Assembly: GCA_004283105.1 (NCBI GenBank)
Contig: SHLN01000132.1
Location: forward strand, 1 to 7,376
DNA length: 7,376 nucleotides
Direction of reading: 5' to 3'
Origin: Acidimicrobiia bacterium
GTDB taxonomy: Bacteria; Actinomycetota; Acidimicrobiia; Spongiisociales; SHLN01
A program made the translations under genes and the position numbers. Shown here piece by piece: positions 1 to 6,348 of this stretch. The number at the start of each line of letters is the position of its first letter. The first letter of the stretch is position 1. Under the pieces are notes generated by a model. That model did no database searches and was not told where the DNA came from. It was given only the letters and a program-made list of their open reading frames with translations.

Positions 1-240
1 GCCATCGACAATGCGCGGCGGGACGGTCCCGGCTATGTCCTGCGCGCCATCGACCGGGCCGGGCGTCCGATTGTTGCCAACGGCCTCGGGATTGCCGTCG
101 CGCTCACTGCGTTGTGGCTGTCACCGCTCAAGATTCACTCCCAGGTATCCATGATCATGTGGGTGGCAATGATCACCGCGGCGGTGACGGCCATCGTGAT
201 CGTGTCGGCCCTGCTGCCCCGGGCCGGGGTCGAGTCGTAG
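1..240 (+). CDS. C-terminal end of an RND/MMPL-type exporter (partial)
   Basis: The frame is open from the first base to a TAG at 238-240, giving the last 79 residues of a protein whose start lies outside the window. Two hydrophobic segments, about residues 24-42 and 50-72, are joined by a short loop (SPLKIHSQ) and end in the ALLP motif, followed by a short polar tail. This is the usual end of the second membrane domain in RND-superfamily exporters of the MMPL/HAE3 type, where a Gly-rich helix, a W-S turn and a final helix ending in a LLP motif are typical. Such proteins use the proton gradient to move lipids or other hydrophobic compounds across the membrane. The substrate cannot be inferred from this fragment. 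The next gene is on the same strand after a 75-bp gap, so co-transcription is possible. Family assignment rests on only two helices. Confidence 0.6.
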   Translation, partial: AIDNARRDGPGYVLRAIDRAGRPIVANGLGIAVALTALWLSPLKIHSQVSMIMWVAMITAAVTAIVIVSALLPRAGVES

Positions 241-315
241 GAACTGCGAACAGGTCCGAACCGAGTCGGCGCACACCGGAAAGCGGGACACGCTCCGGAG
301 CTAGCCTCGGCTGAC

Positions 316-1494
316 GTGACCAACCCGAGCCGGCAGCCCTTCGAGAGAGACCCGTTCACGATCCTCACCTACGGCATGGCCGTGGCATTTGGTTTCGCGC
401 TCGCGGCGCTCGGTCCCGCCATGCCGCTCATACGCGAGGACCTCGACATGAGCCGCACGCTGGGCGGTCTCCACTTCACCGCCCTCGCCGCCGGATCCGT
501 GCTGGCCGGCTTCTCCAGCGAGCGGCTGACCGCCCGCTGGGGGCGCCGTCTCCTGTTCTGGGCAGGTGGGACCGGGGTGGCCGCGGGTGCGATCATCGTC
601 GGTGCCGGTTGGCATCCCGCCGTCACCCTCATCGGCAGCATCGTTGTCGGCACCTCCGGTGCTCTCATGCTCACCACCGGCCAGGCCGCCCTTTCAGACC
701 ACCACCCGCTCCACCGTCCGGTTGCCCTCACCGAGGTGAACACGGCCATGAGTCTCGGGGCGGTGGTCCCGGCGCTTCTCATCGGAGGCCTCGCGGCGGC
801 GGGGGTGGGGTGGCGAGCGGCGTTCCTGGCCCCGCTGGGCATCTGGATCGTCCTTGCGGCCACCCGGCGCACCGAACCCTTCCCGGCACCGGCACCCGCG
901 GACGCCCCGGCCGAGCGATACAGGCTCTCCCGCTCGTACTGGATCTACTGGGCGGCGCTGATACCAGCCGTAGGAGCCGAATGGTCGATCGCGGCATGGG
1001 GAGCAGGATTCCTGGTTGATGTGGCGGGTACCGCGGAGGCGACGGCGGCCCTGTTGATGATGGGGTTCTTCGGTGCCATGGTGGCCGGACGCGCCGTCGG
1101 AGCCAGGATCGCCCGACAGGCAGAGCCCCCCGTGGTCCTGGCGACCTCGATCACCGTCGCCACCGTCGGAGCCCTCGTGCTCCTGATTGCCGAGTCCGCA
1201 TTCTCGGCAGTGATCGGGCTGGTGGTTGCCGGTCTTGGAATCTCAATGCTCTTCCCGATGCTGCTGGCGCTCGCCATGAGCACGGCGCCCGGTCACGCCG
1301 ATGCCGCTTCCGCCCGCGCCTTCATTGCCGGGGGCAGCGCCGTGCTTGTCGCTCCGCTCACGCTGGGTGTGGTAGCCGACACGGCTGGGATTCGAGCCGC
1401 TTTCGGTCTCGTGCCGGCCTTGCTTGGCGTGCTGGCGCTGTTGGCCGTGCTCGGTTGGCGGACGGCCGCTGCCTCACGAGTCGCCAACCCCTGA
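316..1494 (+). CDS. MFS transporter (12-helix, MFS_1 type)
   Basis: A 392-aa polytopic membrane protein with a GTG start; the length is normal for a 12-helix major facilitator. The N-terminal half shows the loop 2-3 signature as SSERLTARWGRR (about residues 67-78). A Pro/Ala-rich cytoplasmic linker (about 185-205) separates the two halves. The second half opens with an AEWSIAAWGAGFL helix (221-233) and contains GLGISMLFPMLLALA (306-320), a pattern common in fucose-permease-like and YbjJ-like MFS proteins. It should be a proton-coupled or facilitative transporter; the substrate is unknown. GTG at 316 is chosen because the next start, ATG at codon 21, falls inside the first helix. The only Shine-Dalgarno-like match (GGAG, 297-300) is rather far away, inside a 10-bp palindrome at 292-301. 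The gene converges on the lipid kinase with only 20 bp between stops. Confidence 0.88.
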   Translation: MTNPSRQPFERDPFTILTYGMAVAFGFALAALGPAMPLIREDLDMSRTLGGLHFTALAAGSVLAGFSSERLTARWGRRLLFWAGGTGVAAGAIIVGAGWHPAVTLIGSIVVGTSGALMLTTGQAALSDHHPLHRPVALTEVNTAMSLGAVVPALLIGGLAAAGVGWRAAFLAPLGIWIVLAATRRTEPFPAPAPADAPAERYRLSRSYWIYWAALIPAVGAEWSIAAWGAGFLVDVAGTAEATAALLMMGFFGAMVAGRAVGARIARQAEPPVVLATSITVATVGALVLLIAESAFSAVIGLVVAGLGISMLFPMLLALAMSTAPGHADAASARAFIAGGSAVLVAPLTLGVVADTAGIRAAFGLVPALLGVLALLAVLGWRTAAASRVANP

Positions 1495-1514
1495 GGCCCG
1501 GCTGCCGATCCCCA

Positions 1515-2435
1515 CTATCTCGGCGCCACCACCGCCAGTGCATCGGGGGCGAAGCGGAGGTGGAGCTCGCTCAGCTCGCCGAGGAGCTCTCCGTCGGCTT
1601 GAAACCAGGCGGGAGGGTCGGCGCTGACGGCTACCTCGTCGATGCCGGCCCAGACGTGCATTCCGGGGACCCGTTCGATGCCCCGCCCGGCGATGGCGGT
1701 CCCGGCCAGGCCGATGGCGCGGGCCGGGGGCACCTTCTCGACGACCAGGGAGCTCAACCCGGTGACCGGCCGGGGGGTGATCCGGAGCGGCGTGCGCCCG
1801 AAGTAGGTGTACGGCCAGTGGATCTGGGTGATGACGGCAACGGCGTCGGCCTTGTTTTCGCCGCTCGTGACGCGCATGGTGGGCACTCGCTTGCGGAACT
1901 TGCTCAGGAACATCCATCCGGCCGACCGGGCGTAGTGGATACCGCCGAACCACACCTTCTTGTGAGGCGTCGTCTCGGCCTGCCGGACCACTTCGGCATC
2001 CAATCCAAGTCCGGCCGCGAACACGGCGTATCCCGAGAGCCGGCCCGCCGGGCCGGTGGCGTCGATACGGGCGAGCGCAATGCGGTGTTGTGGGGGATTG
2101 GTAGCGATGAAATGGGCGGCCGGGATGGGCTTGGGGGGCAAACCCAGGATGCGCCCGAGCACGTTGGTCGTGCCGGACGGGATGATGCCGAGGGCGGTGT
2201 CCGAGTGGGCGATGCCATTGACGACGTGATGCACGACACCGTCGCCGCCCATGCCGACGACGATGTCGACGCCGTCGGCGGCTGCCTTTGCGCTGGCCTC
2301 CTGCGTCTCGCTCGGATGGTTTGGCCAGATCGACTCGGCGTCGAACGTCCCGGACAGGATCTCCATGACCTCCCGGTGAGTGGCACCGGTAAATCCCGAG
2401 GCGAGGGGATTGGCAATGAGGAGGAGACGGGGCAT
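1515..2435 (-). CDS. Diacylglycerol kinase family lipid kinase (DAGK catalytic domain, YegS/DgkB-like)
   Basis: A 306-aa soluble protein, the usual length for bacterial lipid kinases of the DagK/YegS/BmrU group, which transfer the ATP gamma-phosphate to diacylglycerol or a related lipid at the inner face of the membrane. The catalytic domain is complete: IANPLASG (7-14), the nucleotide-binding GGDG (63-66), IIPSGTTNVLGR (84-95), and in the C-terminal beta-sandwich AGLGLDAEV (141-149) and a late DGE (281-283). The GGDG motif is followed by Val instead of the common Thr, and the usual GTGND is GTTNV; as far as I recall, GTTNV-type variants occur in actinobacterial members, so this need not mean loss of activity. 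The substrate is not determined. The ATG at 2435 has no Shine-Dalgarno, but a TAACCT hexamer lies 7 nt upstream, suggesting leaderless transcription. An unknown 92-aa gene lies 61 bp upstream on the same strand. Confidence 0.9.
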   Translation of the reverse strand: MPRLLLIANPLASGFTGATHREVMEILSGTFDAESIWPNHPSETQEASAKAAADGVDIVVGMGGDGVVHHVVNGIAHSDTALGIIPSGTTNVLGRILGLPPKPIPAAHFIATNPPQHRIALARIDATGPAGRLSGYAVFAAGLGLDAEVVRQAETTPHKKVWFGGIHYARSAGWMFLSKFRKRVPTMRVTSGENKADAVAVITQIHWPYTYFGRTPLRITPRPVTGLSSLVVEKVPPARAIGLAGTAIAGRGIERVPGMHVWAGIDEVAVSADPPAWFQADGELLGELSELHLRFAPDALAVVAPR

Positions 2436-2442
2436 TGCGGCG

Positions 2443-2448
2443 AGGTTA
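2443..2448 (-). promoter_or_regulatory. Candidate -10 element for leaderless transcription of the lipid kinase
   Basis: On the minus strand TAACCT ends 7 nt before the ATG of the lipid kinase. It fits the TANNNT pattern placed 6-7 nt before the start codon in leaderless actinobacterial genes, and the gene lacks a Shine-Dalgarno sequence. No convincing -35 element is seen. A match to so short a pattern can arise by chance. Confidence 0.3.
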
Positions 2449-2483
2449 GTGGGGGGTGGCGGTCTGACTTGGGAGCCTCGCCG

Positions 2484-2497
2484 GGACGAGTTCGTCC
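2484..2497 (-). other. Short inverted repeat overlapping the stop codon of the 92-aa gene
   Basis: GGACGA and TCGTCC are perfect inverse complements separated by 2 bp, directly at the TAG of the upstream minus-strand gene. As RNA it would be a 5-bp stem with a 4-nt loop. No T-run follows, so it is not a standard intrinsic terminator. It may affect transcript ends between the 92-aa gene and the lipid kinase, or mean nothing. Confidence 0.3.
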
Positions 2498-2775
2498 TAG
2501 GTGCGGTGGCGGGTCTTGTCCGCTGCGACCTTGAGGTCCCGCCAATCGGTCACTGCCAGTCGGGCCGCCTGAATGAGTCGGACGATGTCTCCGCGGCTCA
2601 ACAGGAGCATGTCGTCGATGATGTCCTCGGACGGGGTGACCTCGCCGTAACAGTCGTGCCAGGCGAGCTCGGTGAGCTCCAGAAGATCGAGGGCGATCGG
2701 CGCCTGGTGCTCGCCAAAGGCTGCCGTCACCCGCTCGCTGCGGTCCTCTCGTCTCTCGGCGCGACCCACTGCCAT
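2497..2775 (-). CDS. Hypothetical protein, 92 aa, acidic and helical
   Basis: I do not recognise this family. The 92-residue product has a charged N-terminus (RAERREDRSERV), then a long stretch that reads as helical: APIALDLLELTELAWHDCYG (residues 25-44) and PSEDIIDDMLLLSRGDIVRL (48-67), with a basic C-terminal tail ending KTRHRT. There is no signal peptide or membrane segment, so it should be cytoplasmic. The frame stays open upstream to 2967, but that part overlaps the divergent lipoprotein gene and reads like a shadow, so ATG 2775 is preferred. No Shine-Dalgarno is visible. It lies upstream of the lipid kinase on the same strand and is divergent from the lipoprotein gene with only 28 bp between start codons. 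Codon choice and the mix of hydrophobic and acidic residues look like real coding sequence. Confidence 0.62.
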   Translation of the reverse strand: MAVGRAERREDRSERVTAAFGEHQAPIALDLLELTELAWHDCYGEVTPSEDIIDDMLLLSRGDIVRLIQAARLAVTDWRDLKVAADKTRHRT

Positions 2776-2803
2776 GGCCCAATTGTGCCATCGCCGCGCC
2801 AGA

Positions 2804-3454
2804 ATGCGATGTGTGACCGCTCGAGTGACAAAGCGATTCGTTCTTTCCACAACCCTTGCGGCGCTCATGCTCGCCGGTTGCGGTGGTACTGAGATGTCGA
2901 TGGAGGAGTACGTCGAGAGCGTCGACGCCATCTTCGAACGTGCCATCGGGCAGTACGAAGACATCATCGAAAGTCCGGGGGGTCTCGTGCTCGTGGTGGG
3001 GCAGGGAGACCATCTCGGATTTGACGATCAGGGACTCCAGCTGACCGACTTCACGCCCCAGGACCTGCACGTGGCGCTCAGCAGGGTTGTCGAGATCCAG
3101 GACGAAGCGGTTGCGGCAGCCGCCGCAATTGATCCGCCTGAGCAGATAGAAGACATTCACACGCTGTACTTCCGGGAGCTACCCCTCCGGGAGCTGGCCG
3201 CCCGGGCGGCCACGGCGGCCAGCTGGGAGGAACTCTCCGAGTCTGCCGAGATGGCGGCCTACCGGGATGCGCTCGAAGCGGACAATCAGGTGTGTGCCGA
3301 GTTCCAGGCCACACTCGACGCTACCGCCGATCGGGGAGCGTTTGTCGACGTGCCCTGGATGCCGAGCGAGCTCTCGGAGATTGTTGACTATGCGCTCGGT
3401 TGCGGAGGTCAGCCGTCAAATCCGCAGGACGCCTACCGACCGCCTGCGCCCTAG
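2804..3454 (+). CDS. Putative lipoprotein of unknown function
   Basis: The product begins with a basic N-region (TARVTKR), a hydrophobic core (FVLSTTLAALM) and a lipobox LAGC (residues 23-26). It should therefore be exported, lipidated on Cys26 and anchored on the outer face of the membrane. The mature part, about 190 aa, is acidic and mostly helical, with a middle section rich in Ala and Glu, and ends in a Pro-rich tail. Two further cysteines, Cys164 and Cys200, could form a disulfide. No enzyme motif is visible and I do not recognise the family. The start is uncertain: ATG 2804 gives 216 aa, while GTG 2825 gives a more standard signal peptide (MTKRF...), and neither has a Shine-Dalgarno. 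Open frame continues upstream to 2672 but overlaps the divergent gene. It is followed after 59 bp by another envelope protein gene on the same strand. Confidence 0.75.
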   Translation: MRCVTARVTKRFVLSTTLAALMLAGCGGTEMSMEEYVESVDAIFERAIGQYEDIIESPGGLVLVVGQGDHLGFDDQGLQLTDFTPQDLHVALSRVVEIQDEAVAAAAAIDPPEQIEDIHTLYFRELPLRELAARAATAASWEELSESAEMAAYRDALEADNQVCAEFQATLDATADRGAFVDVPWMPSELSEIVDYALGCGGQPSNPQDAYRPPAP

Positions 3455-3501
3455 GCGTCGCGAACCGCAAGCGGGGCCGCGCCTACCGGAGCCATCCGCG
3501 A

Positions 3502-3507
3502 CATACT
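3502..3507 (+). promoter_or_regulatory. Candidate -10 element before the 112-aa gene
   Basis: CATACT, one mismatch from TATACT, ends exactly 6 nt before the ATG at 3514, which is the placement expected for leaderless transcription. There is no recognisable -35 element and no Shine-Dalgarno before this gene. It is a single short match, so support is weak. Confidence 0.25.
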
Positions 3508-3513
3508 GGCGGC

Positions 3514-3852
3514 ATGGAATCTAGATCGCGTCGTCCGGTGGTTGCTTGGGTTCTGCAGGGGGCTGTCGCAGTCGTGGCCCTGCTGGTCATCGGATCGTTG
3601 GCCTATTGGTGGGCCGATGGCAGCCCCGGCACGCCCGAGGACTTCCGCGACAGAGTCTCGGCAACCGGGCTGCAGGTCGCCTGGTCGAACTCGGGACCGC
3701 GGGGTGGCAGCGGGTTGGTCGAAACGTCGTGTGGCTCGCTCGAGGTCTCGGTCGACGATATCGACGACGAGTTGTGGATCCGATGGTCGGACAATCGGGA
3801 ACCGATGACCGCCGACGTTGTCGACGCCGTGCTGTCCTGTGCCCCCCGCTGA
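3514..3852 (+). CDS. Small membrane-anchored protein of unknown function, 112 aa
   Basis: A short basic N-terminus (ESRSRRP) precedes one hydrophobic segment at about residues 9-33, ending in AYWW. The remaining 80 residues are acidic and hydrophilic. By the positive-inside rule the protein should be anchored by its N-terminus with the C-terminal part outside. The external part holds two cysteines, Cys73 (in ETSCGS) and Cys109 (four residues from the end), which could form a disulfide, and an Asp-rich stretch (VDDIDDE, 80-86). I do not recognise a family. ATG 3514 is chosen because the upstream open frame overlaps the lipoprotein gene and reads poorly. The gene lies 59 bp after the lipoprotein gene and 61 bp before the monooxygenase gene, all on the same strand. 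The similar plan of two external Cys in this protein and in the lipoprotein is only suggestive. Confidence 0.68.
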   Translation: MESRSRRPVVAWVLQGAVAVVALLVIGSLAYWWADGSPGTPEDFRDRVSATGLQVAWSNSGPRGGSGLVETSCGSLEVSVDDIDDELWIRWSDNREPMTADVVDAVLSCAPR

Positions 3853-3858
3853 AGGAAT

Positions 3859-3871
3859 AACCCGGCGGGTT
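3859..3871. promoter_or_regulatory. Perfect 13-bp palindrome upstream of the monooxygenase gene
   Basis: AACCCG and CGGGTT flank a single central G, giving 6-bp arms with no mismatch, 42 bp before the monooxygenase ATG and 6 bp after the stop of the 112-aa gene. The position would suit an operator for the monooxygenase gene. A short hairpin is also possible, but no T-run follows, so it is not a standard terminator. Confidence 0.3.
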
Positions 3872-3913
3872 GAACCGCTGAACCCCCTGCCCGACCATCT
3901 AGCGAGAGACACC

Positions 3914-4933
3914 ATGGAACTTGGACTGACGAGCTTTGCCGAAACCATCGCCGACCCGGCCTCGGGGGAGACGGTCGGCCACGGGGAGCGTCTCCGCCAG
4001 GTCATCGAAGAGATCGAGCTGGCCGAGTCGGTCGGTCTCGACGTGTACGGCCTCGGTGAGCACCATCGGCCCGACTTCGCTTCGTCGTCGCCGGCCACCG
4101 TGCTGGCGGCGGCGGCCGGGCGCACCTCGAAGATCCGGCTGTTCCCGGCAGTCTCGGTCCTGAGCACCGACGATCCGGTACGGGTGTTCCAGCAGTACGC
4201 CACCCTCGACCTCGTGTCGTCCGGGCGGGCCGAGTTGCTGGTGGGGCGCGGCTCGTTCATTGAGTCCTTCCCGCTGTTCGGACATGACCTCGACGACTAC
4301 GACGAGCTCTTCGCCGAGAAGCTCGACTTGCTCCTCCAGATCAGGGACAACGAGAAGGTGAGCTGGTCGGGCCGGTTCCGGTCGCCCATCCACGACCAGG
4401 GCATCTACCCCCGGCCCGAGCGGCCGCTACCCATCAGGGTGGCCGTCGGCGGAACGCCCCAATCCATCGTCCGGGCGGCCAGCCGCGGGCTGCCGGTCGC
4501 CCTCGCCATCATCGGAGGCAGCCCCGACCGGTTTCGTGCCCTCGCAGAGCTGCACCGGCGGACGCTCATCGACTCAGGGTTCGATCCGGCCGAGGTCCCG
4601 TTGTCGGTCCATGGTCACGGGTACATCGCCGATTCGACCGAGCAAGCGGCCGAGGAGTTCTACCCCTCGTACGCCGCGGCGATGAGCCGCATCGGCCGGG
4701 AACGGGGATGGGGGCCGATGACTCGTGAGCAGTACGACGCCATGCGCGGCCCGGGTGGCTCGCTCGTGCTGGGCGACCCGGACACAGTGGCTGCCAAGAT
4801 CCTCCGTTGGAAGGAGGTTCTGGGCGTTACCCGGTTCGAGCTCCACGTCAGCGTCGGGACGCTTCCGCACGAGCAGGTGCTGCGGAGCATCGAGCTGCTC
4901 GGCACTGCCGTCGGGCCGCTCGTGCGCGGCTGA
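3914..4933 (+). CDS. LLM class flavin-dependent oxidoreductase (luciferase-like monooxygenase, Atu2307-type)
   Basis: A 339-aa member of the bacterial luciferase-like superfamily, which uses reduced flavin (FMN, in some groups F420) in oxidation reactions on a TIM-barrel fold. The N-terminal MELGLTSFAE, GLDVYGLGEHHRPDF (41-55), SVLSTDDPVRVFQQYATLDL (81-100), GRAELLVGRGSFIESFPLFG (104-123) and VAVGGTP (176-182) closely match what I know of the Atu2307/SP_0267 group of LLM proteins. The EHHRP region and the RGSFIE segment belong to the flavin and substrate pocket in this superfamily. All parts are present and the length is normal. The physiological substrate of this group is not known. ATG 3914 begins exactly where family members begin and has a GAGAG 5 nt upstream; the longer open frame to 3818 overlaps the preceding gene. 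The gene converges on the UMF1 transporter with 13 bp between them. Confidence 0.92.
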   Translation: MELGLTSFAETIADPASGETVGHGERLRQVIEEIELAESVGLDVYGLGEHHRPDFASSSPATVLAAAAGRTSKIRLFPAVSVLSTDDPVRVFQQYATLDLVSSGRAELLVGRGSFIESFPLFGHDLDDYDELFAEKLDLLLQIRDNEKVSWSGRFRSPIHDQGIYPRPERPLPIRVAVGGTPQSIVRAASRGLPVALAIIGGSPDRFRALAELHRRTLIDSGFDPAEVPLSVHGHGYIADSTEQAAEEFYPSYAAAMSRIGRERGWGPMTREQYDAMRGPGGSLVLGDPDTVAAKILRWKEVLGVTRFELHVSVGTLPHEQVLRSIELLGTAVGPLVRG

Positions 4934-4946
4934 CGACCAACGGTCC

Positions 4947-6176
4947 TCAGGTGGCCGCCCACTCCCTCGGTGTGTCGTCCACCCGGCTCAGGATGACCCG
5001 GGACACGACGAGGAAGCCGAACAGCGCCGACATGGCGGTGATCCGGCCCCAGCCGGCGTAGTCGACGATGAGGGCCCAGATGAGCGGGCCGAGGATGGTG
5101 GCGAACCGGCCGACGGTGGCGTAGAGGCCGTAGAACTCGGCGTACCGGTCGGGGGGAGTGATGGTGGCCATATACGTCCGGTCGGCGCTCCAGGTGGTGC
5201 CGAGGGCGAACCCGCCCATGATGACGAGGACCACCCCGAGCGGCTTGGCATCGGCGGCGGCAGCCGCCAACCCGAAGATCCAGGCAGTCATCCACAGATA
5301 GAGGGCGAAGTGGAGGGCGCGCCGTGGGCCGATCCGCTCGGTGAGGCGGCCGCCGCCCAGGCCGCCGAAGACGGAGGCGAGGATTCCGAAGCCGAGGACG
5401 ATCTCGAGTTCGTCACGAGTGAACCCAACCTCTTCGATTGCGAAGATGGTCAGGAACCCGCCGATGACCGTGTTGATGGCGTCGCTATAGAAGAAGCGGC
5501 CGACCAGGAAGGGGACGACCCCGCGATGGTTCGCCGCCTCCCGCCATGACCTCCGGACCTGAGCCAGCGTCTGGTTGACCGAGGGCGGTGGTCCCGTCTT
5601 GGGAGCCCTCGGTCGTTCCCGGATGAAGAAGAACGCCGGGATGGCGAAGACGAGGAAGAGGATGGCGAGGGCTCGGAACACAAAGGCGTGCCCAAAGTCG
5701 TCGATGAGCAGCCGCCCCACGATGACGGCGATGAACGAACCGATGTAGCCGACACCGACCCCGAGGCCGGAGATGCGGCCCCGGTTCTCCTCGGTAGATA
5801 CGTCGACCAGCATCGAGTCGTAGAAGAGCGACCCGATGTGAAACCCCACCAGAGCCAGCGAGAAGAAGGCGAGCGAGGGGCCGGGGCCGGTGCCGCCTAT
5901 GAAAAGCGTGGCGGTAACCGACACGAACGTGGCGGCGATCAGGTACGGCCGGCGCCGTCCTTCGTGGTCGCTGCGAGCCCCCAGCCAGGGCGCCAGCACG
6001 ATGATGGCGATCATGGCGGCGTTGATGGCGAACGCGAGATCGCGGTCGCGGTATCCCTCGATGTCGATGAGCCACTCGGGGAAGTAGAGCCCGGCGACGC
6101 CGAGCGCAAACACCGTGTTGGCGAGGTCGTAGCTTGCCCAGGCCGCAACGCTGCGGCGCTCAGGCCTCCAGGTCAA
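4947..6176 (-). CDS. MFS transporter of the UMF1 / Atg22-like group
   Basis: A 409-aa 12-helix membrane protein. The opening AAWASYDLANTVFALGV (11-27) is characteristic of the UMF1 family (TC 2.A.1.24), which is related to yeast Atg22, a vacuolar amino-acid effluxer. Other signatures are the loop 2-3 motif ARSDHEGRRRPYL (67-79), the cytoplasmic linker at about 187-220, RFFYSDAINTV (227-237), a second loop motif GGRLTERIGPRR (275-286), and TTWSADRTYMATITPPDRYAEFYGLY (327-352, a family landmark including the EFYGLY element). Bacterial members are widespread but their substrates are unproven; export of amino acids or small metabolites is a guess by homology. The start is TTG at 6176; no ATG or GTG is available upstream in frame, and the family's usual N-terminus begins here. 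No Shine-Dalgarno is seen, and a 14-bp tandem repeat begins only 4 bp upstream. Confidence 0.9.
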   Translation of the reverse strand: MTWRPERRSVAAWASYDLANTVFALGVAGLYFPEWLIDIEGYRDRDLAFAINAAMIAIIVLAPWLGARSDHEGRRRPYLIAATFVSVTATLFIGGTGPGPSLAFFSLALVGFHIGSLFYDSMLVDVSTEENRGRISGLGVGVGYIGSFIAVIVGRLLIDDFGHAFVFRALAILFLVFAIPAFFFIRERPRAPKTGPPPSVNQTLAQVRRSWREAANHRGVVPFLVGRFFYSDAINTVIGGFLTIFAIEEVGFTRDELEIVLGFGILASVFGGLGGGRLTERIGPRRALHFALYLWMTAWIFGLAAAAADAKPLGVVLVIMGGFALGTTWSADRTYMATITPPDRYAEFYGLYATVGRFATILGPLIWALIVDYAGWGRITAMSALFGFLVVSRVILSRVDDTPREWAAT

Positions 6177-6180
6177 AGGC

Positions 6181-6214
6181 GGCGCCGTGCGCAGGGCGCC
6201 GTGCGCAGTGCGCT
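6181..6214. repeat. 14-bp tandem repeat next to the UMF1 transporter start
   Basis: GGCGCCGTGCGCAG occurs twice without a gap and without a mismatch (6181-6194 and 6195-6208). Read in another phase, the units are GTGCGCAGGGCGCC (6187-6200) and GTGCGCAGTGCGCT (6201-6214), which match the repeat units at 6533-6581 on the other side of the 49-aa gene. It lies in the 5' region of the transporter gene, 4 bp from its TTG, where a promoter or ribosome site would be expected. Confidence 0.75.
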
Positions 6215-6218
6215 CCTG

Positions 6219-6323
6219 GTTTCTCCCCCTGGAGGGGAGAGCCCAGCGGGACGGAGGCGCCGTTGTGGGTCAATCGCACGCCCCCCTCCGACCGCACGGG
6301 CCACCTCGCCCTCGGGGGAGGAA
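6219..6323. repeat. Composite palindromic intergenic segment (possible dispersed repeat)
   Basis: This stretch without a gene contains several inverted repeats. TCTCCCC (6222-6228) pairs with GGGGAGA (6234-6240) as a 7-bp stem with a 5-nt loop. CGGAGG (6252-6257) pairs with CCTCCG (6285-6290). CCTC-CCC (6304-6311) pairs with GGG-GAGG (6314-6321) with one mismatch. A third GGCGCCGT is at 6256-6263. C-runs and G-runs alternate. The make-up recalls dispersed REP-like intergenic elements of high-GC genomes, but membership in a repeat family cannot be tested here. The first stem could end transcripts coming from the 49-aa gene, though no T-run follows. The remainder of 6177-6348 shows no coding pattern. 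Confidence 0.5.
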
Positions 6324-6348
6324 ACGAAACAACCTCGAATCAGCGAAT

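Noticed and set aside
1495..1514. A bidirectional terminator between the convergent MFS and lipid kinase genes
   Set aside because: The 20-bp gap has no inverted repeat or T-run; likewise none is seen at 4934-4946.
1455..2534. A 359-codon open frame on the + strand
   Set aside because: It lies antisense to the clear lipid kinase gene; its Gly/Asp/Arg-rich product has no recognisable motif and is a GC-driven shadow.
1904..3160. A 418-codon open frame on the - strand
   Set aside because: It covers parts of three better supported genes in other frames and its product is Arg/Pro/Ser-rich, low in complexity and without domains.
3451..4260. A 269-codon open frame on the - strand
   Set aside because: It is antisense to the 112-aa gene and to the well conserved monooxygenase; its composition is that of a shadow frame.
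6222..6240. An intrinsic terminator for the 49-aa gene
   Set aside because: There is a GC-rich stem of 7 bp, but no run of T follows it on either strand.
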